Positions 1 through 6,459 of a DNA stretch of 13,225 bases are shown piece by piece (the stretch's first letter is position 1; each line of letters begins with the position of its first letter). Location of the stretch: positions 1 to 13,225 of the forward strand of contig REEF01000375.1 in NCBI GenBank assembly GCA_007695205.1, written 5' to 3'. The stretch comes from Planctomycetaceae bacterium. Its GTDB lineage: Bacteria > Planctomycetota > Planctomycetia > Pirellulales > Pirellulaceae. The position numbers and the translations under genes are program-made. The notes under the pieces are model-generated. The model searched no databases, was not told where the DNA came from, and saw only the letters and a list, made by a program, of their open reading frames with translations.

Positions 1-86
1 CCCGAATAGGAAGGCCGCTGGGGCGGTGGAAGACGATCTGTGGCGGTGCCCCATTTGGAAAAATGCCTGTCCTTTTTTCCTTTTTT
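1..86 (+). repeat. MITE-like repeat, copy A (right half, cut by window edge)
   Basis: Positions 1-78 match 969-1046 of the complete copy B with one difference (T at 56 versus C). The copy ends in ATGCCTGTCC (63-72) followed by two T-tracts (73-78 and 81-86), as copy B does. The left half would lie before the window, so whether this copy is complete cannot be told. It has the same orientation as copy B, and the toxin-antitoxin operon lies between the two. Confidence 0.85.
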
Positions 87-212
87 CCCATTCTTTTTCG
101 CGAACGGTGTCTTAGATCGTACGGCTGGGATGACCGAGCGGCGGCGACTTGACCCAGCCATTCCGCGGGACGTAACCGCCGCTTCGGTCCATCCCTTGGA
201 TCGTGCAGTAGG

Positions 213-461
213 TTACGGCGCGTCGCGGGCCGCAGCCAGCCGCTCCAGCTCCACACGGCTCACGGTCGGTTGCTTCCGACGCGCCGTGATCAACTGCCAA
301 AACTTGTCGCTAGCCCCGAGTTGCAGTTGATCTTCGTCCAAGCCCGCCAAGCCAACCACCATGGCGACGGGGCGCCCACCACGAGTGACCAGCACGCGTT
401 CCCCTTGCGATTCGCGAACACAGGCGTCAAGCGTGGCCTGTTCGATTCCCAACGTTTTCAT
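213..461 (-). CDS. Phd/YefM-type antitoxin
   Basis: This 82-residue protein is the likely antitoxin of a type II toxin-antitoxin pair. In this family the N-terminal half folds as a small DNA-binding and dimerisation domain that represses the operon, and the C-terminal tail wraps the toxin. Visible here are the N-terminal MKTLGIEQAT, the GERVLVTRGGRPVAMVV stretch (about residues 20-36), which is the typical Phd-like strand and turn, and a charged C-terminal tail with FWQLITARRKQP. The start at 461 is set by a strong GGAGG (469-473 on the plus strand, read in reverse) seven bases upstream. The ATG overlaps the TGA of the toxin gene in an ATGA arrangement, so the two are translationally coupled. 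Toxin-first order is less common than antitoxin-first. Family call is by motif; the exact subfamily is not certain. Confidence 0.82.
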   Translation of the reverse strand: MKTLGIEQATLDACVRESQGERVLVTRGGRPVAMVVGLAGLDEDQLQLGASDKFWQLITARRKQPTVSRVELERLAAARDAP

Positions 462-757
462 AGGATTTCCTCCGTTGTGGCGTGAGGCGGTTTCCGACGG
501 ATCGCCCGCACCGTGACCTGGTGTTCGGTATCGTTCACATCGTAAAACACCCGGTACTCTCCAACTCGCAGCTCCCAGACCGGAAGTTCGTGATCCCAGG
601 GCGGTTTCAGGCCAGGCAGGAGCTTCTTGTTACGAGTTTCCTGCGTGGGCTGCTCCGCCAACTGCTCTTCGATCTGGTCGAGGACTCGGGCACGTTCAAA
701 CGCCCGCAACCCGGCAAGATCCTGGGCGACACCCGACGCGTAATCGACAAAGAACAT
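458..757 (-). CDS. RelE/ParE-family toxin
   Basis: Toxin of the RelE/ParE superfamily, 99 residues from the chosen start. RelE members cleave mRNA on the ribosome and ParE members poison gyrase; which applies here cannot be told from sequence alone. Seen: a helical N-terminal half (ASGVAQDLAGLRAFERARVLDQIEE split over residues 7-31), then KKLLPGL (44-50), the family core WELRVGEYRVFYDV (61-74), and C-terminal VTVRAIRRKP (81-90) with basic residues expected for RNA contact. The frame continues upstream to an ATG at 799 and a GTG at 820, but neither has a ribosome binding site. The ATG at 757 gives the family's usual length and has a weak purine-rich stretch before it. It is the first gene of the operon, and its TGA overlaps the antitoxin ATG. 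Confidence 0.85.
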   Translation of the reverse strand: MFFVDYASGVAQDLAGLRAFERARVLDQIEEQLAEQPTQETRNKKLLPGLKPPWDHELPVWELRVGEYRVFYDVNDTEHQVTVRAIRRKPPHATTEEIL

Positions 758-827
758 GGCCCTGCCCGCCGATTTGCCCCCAAATTGCACAGACGCCATC
801 GCCGGCGAAGTACCGGCCACGTTCTAC

Positions 828-856
828 AGTCTACGGTTCCAACGCCGCAGCGTCAA
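828..856 (-). promoter_or_regulatory. Probable sigma70-type promoter of the toxin-antitoxin operon
   Basis: Read on the minus strand, TTGACG (851-856) is followed after exactly 17 bases by TAGACT (828-833). These match the -35 consensus at 5 of 6 and the -10 consensus at 4 of 6. Transcription would start near 821, about 64 bases before the ATG at 757. That makes the upstream GTG at 820 an unlikely start. Use of E. coli-like consensus in this organism is an assumption. Confidence 0.5.
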
Positions 857-901
857 CCAGAGGGCACCGTGGCCATGTCCGGCGTACCCGATCGACCGGC
901 G

Positions 902-1056
902 AAAAGGACAGGCATCTTTTGCTTGGAATTTGGAGCGTGGGGAGCTGCCATGATCGTCGTGGTGGATTCCCGAATAGGAAGGCCGCTGGGGCGGTGGAAG
1001 ACGATCTGTGGCGGTGCCCCATTCGGAAAAATGCCTGTCCTTTTTTTGCTTTTTTT
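902..1056 (+). repeat. MITE-like repeat, copy B (complete)
   Basis: A small non-coding element bounded by a 14-bp perfect terminal inverted repeat: AAAAGGACAGGCAT at 902-915 and its complement at 1031-1044. Beyond the right end lie two T-runs separated by GC. The same sequence recurs as halves: right half at 1-86, left half at 6368-6447, and a diverged end at 12257-12279. No plausible protein is encoded. No clear target-site duplication is visible beside the ends. Copies with inverted ends and no transposase are typical of MITEs or of REP-like elements mobilised in trans; which of these applies is inference. Confidence 0.85.
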
Positions 1057-1152
1057 GTGCCATCCTCGGCGAAAACAGCTCCCCTCCCCATTGCTGACCC
1101 GTTGGTCGTGATTTGGTACGCGGAATGCACCACAAGACGGGCTGGCCCAGGG

Positions 1153-1221
1153 GGTCGGGAGTCGTTTTCGGCCAACGGTTCACCGCATGGAAAGCGGCTT
1201 ATCCGAAAACGACTCCCGACC
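1153..1221. repeat. Long inverted repeat (19-bp perfect arms)
   Basis: Left arm 1153-1171 reads GGTCGGGAGTCGTTTTCGG and is matched exactly in reverse complement by 1203-1221, with a 31-base loop. The loop has a small inner stem (CCGC and GCGG around 1183-1195). There is no T-run after it on the minus strand as would be expected for an intrinsic terminator of the pectate lyase operon ending at 1361. It may instead be a separate REP or hairpin-type mobile repeat. The rest of 1057-1360 shows no gene; it is mixed AT-rich spacer. Confidence 0.8.
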
Positions 1222-1360
1222 TGGCGTGTTCAATTTGTTCGATTTTCGCCAGATTTTGAATTTTTTGGAGTGTCGATTTCCGTTCCGGCATGGATACGGG
1301 GCAGGAGAGACGATTGGGTCGGAGTAGGACGGGGAAACCAGACCGATGCCGGCGGCCGCT

Positions 1361-2800
1361 TCAGGGGAGCGGCGCCAGGTAGTCGGCCAGGGTTCGCAGG
1401 TTGCGTTGGAACGTGGCCATCATCAGCATGTCTTGCCCGTCGCGGCGTTCGACCCAGCGACCTTGCTTGTCCTGCTGGTCCAGCACTTCGCGGACGCGAG
1501 ACTCCATCCGCCGGGCGCGTTCGAGTTGTTCGTCCCGCGTCCGTTCACGGGGCTGCCGCTGGCGAGCGTAGTCCGCCGGACTGGTCGCTCGCATCGCTTC
1601 GTAGGCTTGGCGCACCGTGTCCAGGCCCCGCCCCCAACTGCCCTGAAAGGCATAATGGTCGGGCGTGTCGTGGTCTTCGTAGCTGAGCCAGTAGGCGGTC
1701 CGATTGCGGCTGATCTGGTACAGCGGGCGATTGGTCTTCAATTCGTAGTACCTTGCCCAGCGTCCTTCGGCGATTTGCGAGCGCTGATACCAATCGAGTG
1801 CGGCGGGCAGCGGGTCCAGGAAGCGAGTGTCGTTGGTGAAGATCGCGATTTCGGGCAGCAGGCGGACGATGCCGGCGCTTTCGCCGGCGCAGGCGGCGGG
1901 AGGTTCCATCCGCCGCGCCCAGGCGGGTTGCAATTCGGGGTCGTACTGCTGGGCCCAGATCGGATGCGGTTCGGGCAGTTGGGTGCGGAGGATGAATTCG
2001 CCGCCGCGTACCACGGCGTCATGGTAGCGGGGGTCGCCGTAGGTGCGGTAGGCCAGCATCAGGACGTCGATGCAATCGCGGATGGCCCCGTCGTTGTAGG
2101 TATAGAAATCGCCGTAGCCGCGGCCGGCCAGGGGATAGTTTTGGGGCCAGCCCCCGCGTTCGTCCTGGGCGGTGATAAACAGTTCCAGGGCGGCGTCGAC
2201 GGCCTCGCGGATCGACGCGTCCTGTTGCGCCAAGGCCTGATCGACGGCGATCAGCAGGCGGGTGGCGTGTTGCGAGATATTGTCGTCGAAGGTCGAGCGA
2301 TTGCGGCCGGAGGTCAGCCGCGGGTCGCTGCTGCCGGCGTTTCGGCGGTAGAAATAGGTGCGTTCGCCCTGGGGCGAATGATCGACGTTGTCGTCCCAGC
2401 CACCCGATTCCAACTGGCCGCGGACCAGCGCGTGGGCCACGCCCACCGCCGCTTCCAGAAACGGCGGCTCACCCGTCGCTTCCCACACGTGCAGAAAGGC
2501 GAATCCCATGGCGGGTGTCCCGGGCGATTGGATCCAGTTCCAGGTCGGTCCGCGACGCGAACCCAGCTTGCCAAACCCCTGGCTCAAGTCGGCCAGATAG
2601 CTGCCCACATAGCCGCCCTGATGCGCGACCTCTTCGGTCAGGTACGTCACGGCACGATGCAAGCCCTGCCGGGCCTGGTCGGCCAGTTCCTGATCGATGG
2701 CGGCTCCCGCCCGACCCGTCCACAGCAGACACAGGGCCCCGGCGAAGAGCCGTGCCAGCACGGGGAGCCCACCAGGTAATCGTCCGATAATTCGAAGCAT
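1361..2800 (-). CDS. Pectate lyase, PL10-type (pectic acid lyase)
   Basis: A 479-residue secreted enzyme expected to cleave polygalacturonate by beta-elimination. Residues 1-34 look like a signal peptide: basic start, hydrophobic stretch 12-28, then small residues. The (alpha/alpha)-toroid body carries motifs I associate with family PL10: FDDNIS (171-176), GGWPQNYP (216-223), YNDGA (235-239), AQQYDP (283-288) and PAWARRMEPPA (292-302), which in the family contribute to substrate and calcium or arginine-based catalysis. GRWARYYELKTNRPLY (347-361 region) is also typical. The C-terminal 60 residues are charged and helical. The start is fixed by GAGGAG (2807-2812 read in reverse) six bases upstream, lying across the stop codon of the LamG gene; only 3 bases separate the genes. 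Last gene of the three-gene operon. The exact catalytic arginine was not assigned. Confidence 0.85.
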   Translation of the reverse strand: MLRIIGRLPGGLPVLARLFAGALCLLWTGRAGAAIDQELADQARQGLHRAVTYLTEEVAHQGGYVGSYLADLSQGFGKLGSRRGPTWNWIQSPGTPAMGFAFLHVWEATGEPPFLEAAVGVAHALVRGQLESGGWDDNVDHSPQGERTYFYRRNAGSSDPRLTSGRNRSTFDDNISQHATRLLIAVDQALAQQDASIREAVDAALELFITAQDERGGWPQNYPLAGRGYGDFYTYNDGAIRDCIDVLMLAYRTYGDPRYHDAVVRGGEFILRTQLPEPHPIWAQQYDPELQPAWARRMEPPAACAGESAGIVRLLPEIAIFTNDTRFLDPLPAALDWYQRSQIAEGRWARYYELKTNRPLYQISRNRTAYWLSYEDHDTPDHYAFQGSWGRGLDTVRQAYEAMRATSPADYARQRQPRERTRDEQLERARRMESRVREVLDQQDKQGRWVERRDGQDMLMMATFQRNLRTLADYLAPLP

Positions 2801-2803
2801 GAT

Positions 2804-3586
2804 TTACTCCTCGACCAAGCGGTTCGCGACGGATTCGGCTTGGACCCGGAGCGCATCGATCGCTCCGTCCAAGGGGATGAAGGGGGTTTGCCAGCCGGAC
2901 GGCCGGTTGCCGAACTCCAAGCTGGCAAACCGGCCCGGCGGGAACGTACCGGCCGGCACACACAGTTGCTGGCCCGAGCCGTTCAGCAGCAGCCAGATCC
3001 GCTGGCGATCGCCTCGCAAGTCCCAGGAGACCAGCAGGTGGTGCCAGCCGTCGATGTCCAGATTCCGCGTGTCGATTTCAATTCGCTCCGGCGGCTGGTC
3101 GATCGGTCCGTGCGGCGCCAGCCCGCGTGACGCGGACAGCCGCAAGGAGGTCAGCGGGTGGCGCCAGAGGTCCAACTGAAACCCGTCGGGTTGCTCGGGC
3201 CGGACGTGCAGGAAGTAGTGCCAGCCCTGGTTCCGCCAGATCTGAGCGGCCGGCCGCGGCTGGACCCACCATTCGATCGTGCCTTGCCGTTCCCAATCCC
3301 ACGCGGCGGCATCCACGTCGTAGCGACCGTCGGGCATCTGTAGGTGCAGTCCGGTTCCCCAGCGGCCGGGTCCCCGACGAAACTCGCCCGAGGCGCCGGT
3401 CAGCGAGCCTTCGAAATCCTGCCGGTAAACGGTCGCCTCGTCCGTCGGCAGCGGCTGGTCCGGCACGGCGGCCAGCCGCACCGGCGTCCGCTGCACGGCG
3501 TCTTCGCCGCCCGCGACTGCCGGGATCAGCAGCCCGGCGGCCAGCAGACGGACGGCCAGGAGGAAAGAGTTCGTAACGCGCGTCAT
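2804..3586 (-). CDS. Exported LamG/concanavalin A-like domain protein
   Basis: A 260-residue protein with an N-terminal signal (residues 1-26, hydrophobic LLAVRLLAAGLLIPAV, ending AGGE). The body has a LamG-like beta-sandwich pattern: RQDFEG (55-60), TIEWWVQP (103-110), WHYFLHVRP (122-130), then DGWHHLLVSWDL (179-190), IWLLLNG (197-203) and a final DGAIDALRV (240-248). Such domains bind carbohydrates or proteins in extracytoplasmic proteins. No catalytic motif is seen. The frame is open back to 3811, but the start at 3586 is preferred because of GGGAG seven bases upstream and the signal peptide that begins there. It is translationally coupled to the pectate lyase downstream, so a role in binding or presenting the polysaccharide is inferred. 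Confidence 0.78.
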   Translation of the reverse strand: MTRVTNSFLLAVRLLAAGLLIPAVAGGEDAVQRTPVRLAAVPDQPLPTDEATVYRQDFEGSLTGASGEFRRGPGRWGTGLHLQMPDGRYDVDAAAWDWERQGTIEWWVQPRPAAQIWRNQGWHYFLHVRPEQPDGFQLDLWRHPLTSLRLSASRGLAPHGPIDQPPERIEIDTRNLDIDGWHHLLVSWDLRGDRQRIWLLLNGSGQQLCVPAGTFPPGRFASLEFGNRPSGWQTPFIPLDGAIDALRVQAESVANRLVEE

Positions 3587-3600
3587 TGATCGTCTCCCGA

Positions 3601-3620
3601 GGGGGGGCGGGGTGAGGGGG
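3601..3620 (+). other. G-rich tract with possible G-quadruplex
   Basis: A run of seven G, then C, four G, TGA and five G lies in the 67-base gap between the beta-helix gene and the LamG gene. The plus strand, opposite to the coding strand, could form a G-quadruplex. It sits just upstream of the LamG ribosome binding site, so an effect on transcription through the gap is possible but unproven. Confidence 0.4.
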
Positions 3621-3653
3621 AAGAAAATGCGACAGTTATTTCTTTGCCGATCC

Positions 3654-6023
3654 TTATTCACTTGTGGCCAGTGGCCACGGGGCCTCTTGCGCCGGGCGGG
3701 CGCCGCGGTTCGAGCGGGACTGGTCGACGATGGCTTCCACCTGCCAGAAATACTGCTCGCCCGAGGCCAAATCACGCGTGATGATGTGAGTGTGCTGCGT
3801 CTCGATCTCAACGGTCACGTTTCGCATGGCCGCATCCCTTGCAATACGCACGCGGTAGCGGTCGGCGTTGTACGACGGCGTCCACCAGAATTGGGCTTCC
3901 CCGCCGTTCACGTCGCCGGACCCGGCATCCGGACCGAGCTTGCGGAACGGCAAGGGTCCCAATTCGGGCCGGTTTTCGTCCTGTTCAAGGCCGATCTGCC
4001 CGAAAGGAATCGGTGCGAAGGGAATATCTTCGCCATCCGCCCCATACACACGGTCGTGGACGTCCTCCGCCACCCAATCCAGCACGGGGGAATCGTCACG
4101 CAGGGCGAAGTTCAGATGGTCCGGGTCCACGAAGTCGCTGAGATCTTCCTCGACCTCCAGGTTGTTCCAGCGGGGCGTGCCCTCATTGTAACCTTCGGCA
4201 TAGGTGTCATAGAGGTAGGGATAGCGGCTGCGGTAGGGATCCTGGCCGATGTTCATCTCCGCAACTTTCTCGGGGAACCCGTGGCCATGCGGCTGGTCGG
4301 TGTGCATTTTGCTGATGGCCCGTTCAATTCCCTCGACGTCTCCCGGTCCGTCCTGCACAAGTCGGGGACTTTGGATGGCCACGTTATTGGCGACCGACGC
4401 GCCCCCGCCGCCATGAAACTTGATCACGCCGGTCGAACCCGTCCTGTAGAAGACGTTCCCGAAGAGCTTGGCCACGTAGATGGTGTCGTCGTCCAGGAAG
4501 ATCGCCTGCACGCCCGGCCCGCCTTCGTGTTGGAGGAAAAGGTGATGGAAGAAGTTGTGGCGGATGACGTTGCCCGCGAACGTGGGATTGCGGCCCACGT
4601 AGATCGAGCCCATATCCGAGATGTTCTTCAGCACGTGGTGGATCTCGTTGAACGCGAATTCGTGTTCGTTGCCGCCGAACGTGATCGCCTGATGCAGCGC
4701 ATGATGCATATGGGTATGCTCGACCCGGTTGCCCACGCCGCTGACGGCGACCGCGGGATTGTAATGCTGGATCCAGCGGTTGTAGCGGTGGATGTCGCAG
4801 TTGCGCACGAAATGGCCCGCCGGGGTCAGGCTGGCGCGGTCGCCGCCGTGAAGGGCCACGCCGCCCTGCCCCACGTGATAGATGTCGGAGCCAATCACGC
4901 CATGGTCTTCGCCGCCGTTGATCGCGATGGCTCGTCTCCCCAGCGCGCGCACCGTGCAGCCGATGATCCGGTTGCTCGCGCCGCCGGAAACGACGATCCC
5001 CATGTCACGGCCGTTCTCGAAGGTCAAACCCCTGAAGTGAATGTGCGAGGCGTTCTCGATTCGCACGAAGGGCGCCGCCAATTGGGAGACCTGAATCCGG
5101 GAATGCTCCAGGGGATACGCAGGCAGAAAGTACAGCCTGCCCGCGCGGCGGTCGATGTAGTATTCACCGGGCTCCTCGATTTCCTCGAGCAGGTTCACCG
5201 CATAATACTGGGTCGTGAAACGGCCCGGAAAACCGGGTTGACGAAATCCATACGAATGCGGATGTTCCGTCGTCAACGTGCCCGCTTCCAGGTCGATTCC
5301 GGCAATCCCCACCGTATCGTGCGCCCAGGTCACGCCGAACAAGCCGGAAATATAGAGATCCTCCGCCCCGGTCCAGCGCTCGGCCCGGCCGGTGTTGTAC
5401 TCGAAGACCCCCGGCTGGTCCGATTCGTCCTGGCCGCCCGCGAGTACTTGTCCGAGCGGAATATGATCGTGGTTCGGCCAGCGGGCCACCGTCTGCGGAA
5501 TGCCGTCGATGAAGAGTTCCGCAGGCGCCGGGATGTTCGCGCGGCCCCACCCCCGCGGACCGAAATCGCCGTAATCCTCGATGCCCGCGGCGCCCAGATC
5601 GGCTTGCAGCACCCTCCCGCGCACGGATTCCAGCAGCCGCCCGAGGACCGCCGCGTCCGTCACGGTTTCGAAGATGCCCGGCTCGAGGACACGGCCCCCG
5701 TCCAGATACACCGGCTCGCCTTCCGACGCCTTGTACACCACGGGCCTGCCGGGCTCGCCCGAATCCGCCGCGCCCAGCAGGAAGGTCGCGTCCCGGTAAT
5801 AACGGCCTTCACGCAAGATGACGGTAATCCCCGCATCGCCCAGTCCATGAGCTTCCCGGTGCTCCCGCACGGCGTCCCGCGCCCGTTCGAGGCTCCGAAA
5901 GGGCGCCTCGCGGGACCCGGCACTGGCGTCATCCCCATCCGGCGCGACATGAAACTCGGACGCAACCGCCTGCAGACCGAAAACCAACACGAGTAAGGGC
6001 ATGATCACGATTCGTGTACGCAT
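3654..6023 (-). CDS. Secreted parallel beta-helix protein, GH141-like
   Basis: A 789-residue exported protein with signal peptide 1-22 (hydrophobic IVIMPLLVLVFGLQAVAS). It has the layout of GH141-like proteins: FHVAPDGDDASAGS and PFRSLERARDAVRE at 24-54, GRYYRDATFLL (73-83), ELFIDGIPQTVARWPNH (169-185), and beta-helix coils rich in Asn, His and Gly from about 320 to 550 (for example HFRGLTFENGRDMGIVVSG). A DDSPVLD segment lies near 643 and IGLEQDENRPELG near 677-689. Residues 705-765 look like a fibronectin type III domain ending YFWQVEAI. Characterised GH141 members include fucosidase and xylanase activities, so the substrate is not predictable. The start at 6023 has AAGGAG ten bases upstream. 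First gene of the operon, 67 bases before the LamG gene. A generic beta-helix lyase or a non-enzymatic surface protein remains possible. Confidence 0.75.
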   Translation of the reverse strand: MRTRIVIMPLLVLVFGLQAVASEFHVAPDGDDASAGSREAPFRSLERARDAVREHREAHGLGDAGITVILREGRYYRDATFLLGAADSGEPGRPVVYKASEGEPVYLDGGRVLEPGIFETVTDAAVLGRLLESVRGRVLQADLGAAGIEDYGDFGPRGWGRANIPAPAELFIDGIPQTVARWPNHDHIPLGQVLAGGQDESDQPGVFEYNTGRAERWTGAEDLYISGLFGVTWAHDTVGIAGIDLEAGTLTTEHPHSYGFRQPGFPGRFTTQYYAVNLLEEIEEPGEYYIDRRAGRLYFLPAYPLEHSRIQVSQLAAPFVRIENASHIHFRGLTFENGRDMGIVVSGGASNRIIGCTVRALGRRAIAINGGEDHGVIGSDIYHVGQGGVALHGGDRASLTPAGHFVRNCDIHRYNRWIQHYNPAVAVSGVGNRVEHTHMHHALHQAITFGGNEHEFAFNEIHHVLKNISDMGSIYVGRNPTFAGNVIRHNFFHHLFLQHEGGPGVQAIFLDDDTIYVAKLFGNVFYRTGSTGVIKFHGGGGASVANNVAIQSPRLVQDGPGDVEGIERAISKMHTDQPHGHGFPEKVAEMNIGQDPYRSRYPYLYDTYAEGYNEGTPRWNNLEVEEDLSDFVDPDHLNFALRDDSPVLDWVAEDVHDRVYGADGEDIPFAPIPFGQIGLEQDENRPELGPLPFRKLGPDAGSGDVNGGEAQFWWTPSYNADRYRVRIARDAAMRNVTVEIETQHTHIITRDLASGEQYFWQVEAIVDQSRSNRGARPAQEAPWPLATSE

Positions 6024-6083
6024 GGATGCAAGTCTCCTTTGCTCCGCTCGGCCGCTCTTTGACCTTGTCCCCGTCTTTCGACC

Positions 6084-6125
6084 GACTGATAGCAGTTTTA
6101 ACCCCCCACCGCTGAGCTTGCAACC
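6084..6125 (-). promoter_or_regulatory. Possible promoter region of the polysaccharide operon
   Basis: On the minus strand, TTGCAA is followed after 17 bases by TAAAAC, each matching the sigma70 consensus at 4 of 6. The pair lies roughly 70-100 bases before the ATG at 6023. This is a weak match and could be chance; the bounds given are approximate. Confidence 0.3.
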
Positions 6126-6161
6126 CTCCTGACGTTCTCCGGAGCCGGTTGCGTTGTACCA

Positions 6162-6366
6162 TTGTACGCCAAGATTAAACCCAGCCGGTTGCTGAAGCCG
6201 CCCACCACAGACAAGTCGAATCCCAAGAAAAAACGGCCCGGCTCGGCCAAACGAAAAAAGACGAAGGACCTCAAGATCGACGAGACGGTGCCGCTGTATC
6301 TCGAGGACTTGCCAGCCGGCACTCGGTTGGAGGGGTACCGCGACTTCGTCGTGCAGGGCGAAAAGC
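6162..6366 (+). pseudogene. Transposase fragment interrupted by repeat copy C
   Basis: A plus-strand frame encodes KIKPSRL, then KKKRPGSAKRKKTKDLKID, LPAGTRLEGYRDFVVQG. This is the linker seen before the catalytic domain in a group of large DDE transposases that I associate with IS66-like elements, where the usual form is KRPGSAKRSKT followed by a G(S/A)RFKGYQDFVVQ-type motif. The frame then runs without a stop directly into the MITE-like repeat (residues RKGQASFAWN), and nothing of the catalytic DDE domain follows. No N-terminal helix-turn-helix is visible upstream; the only nearby start is a TTG at 6162. I infer a dead remnant cut by the repeat on its 3' side. The family label is from memory of motifs and is the uncertain part. 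Confidence 0.55.
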
Positions 6367-6367
6367 G

Positions 6368-6447
6368 AAAAGGACAGGCATCTTTTGCTTGGAATTTGGA
6401 GCGTCGGGAGCTGCCATGATCGCCGTGGTGGATTCCCGAATAGGAAG
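6368..6447 (+). repeat. MITE-like repeat, copy C (left half only)
   Basis: These 80 bases match 902-981 of copy B with two differences. The match stops sharply after AGGAAG at 6447, and the right half with its inverted end is missing. The left end cuts the transposase fragment, and the right breakpoint lies only 12 bases beyond the stop codon of the DUF1501 gene. This is a recombination or deletion junction inside the element. Confidence 0.85.
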
Positions 6448-6459
6448 CCCGTCCATTCG

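Noticed and set aside
123..217. Two 7-bp inverted repeats after the antitoxin gene (123-129 with 153-159; 171-177 with 211-217)
   Set aside because: Loops of 23 and 33 bases, no T-run on the minus strand, and short arms in GC-rich DNA; not enough to call a terminator.
936..952. The string GGGAGCTGCCATG shared by the repeat (near 940 and 6406) and by the PSD1 ribosome binding site and start
   Set aside because: Thirteen shared bases that include a common Shine-Dalgarno core and ATG; flanks differ, so I regard it as chance rather than a repeat-derived start.
919..1686. Long plus-strand open frame covering repeat B and running into the pectate lyase region
   Set aside because: It starts inside the repeat, covers the non-coding spacer, and then runs antisense to the strong PL10 gene. 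It has no ribosome binding site and no family motif.
3612..5996. 794-residue plus-strand open frame
   Set aside because: It is the exact antisense shadow of the beta-helix gene. The minus-strand protein has a signal peptide and family motifs, whereas the plus-strand one is rich in His/Arg/Val without any motif.
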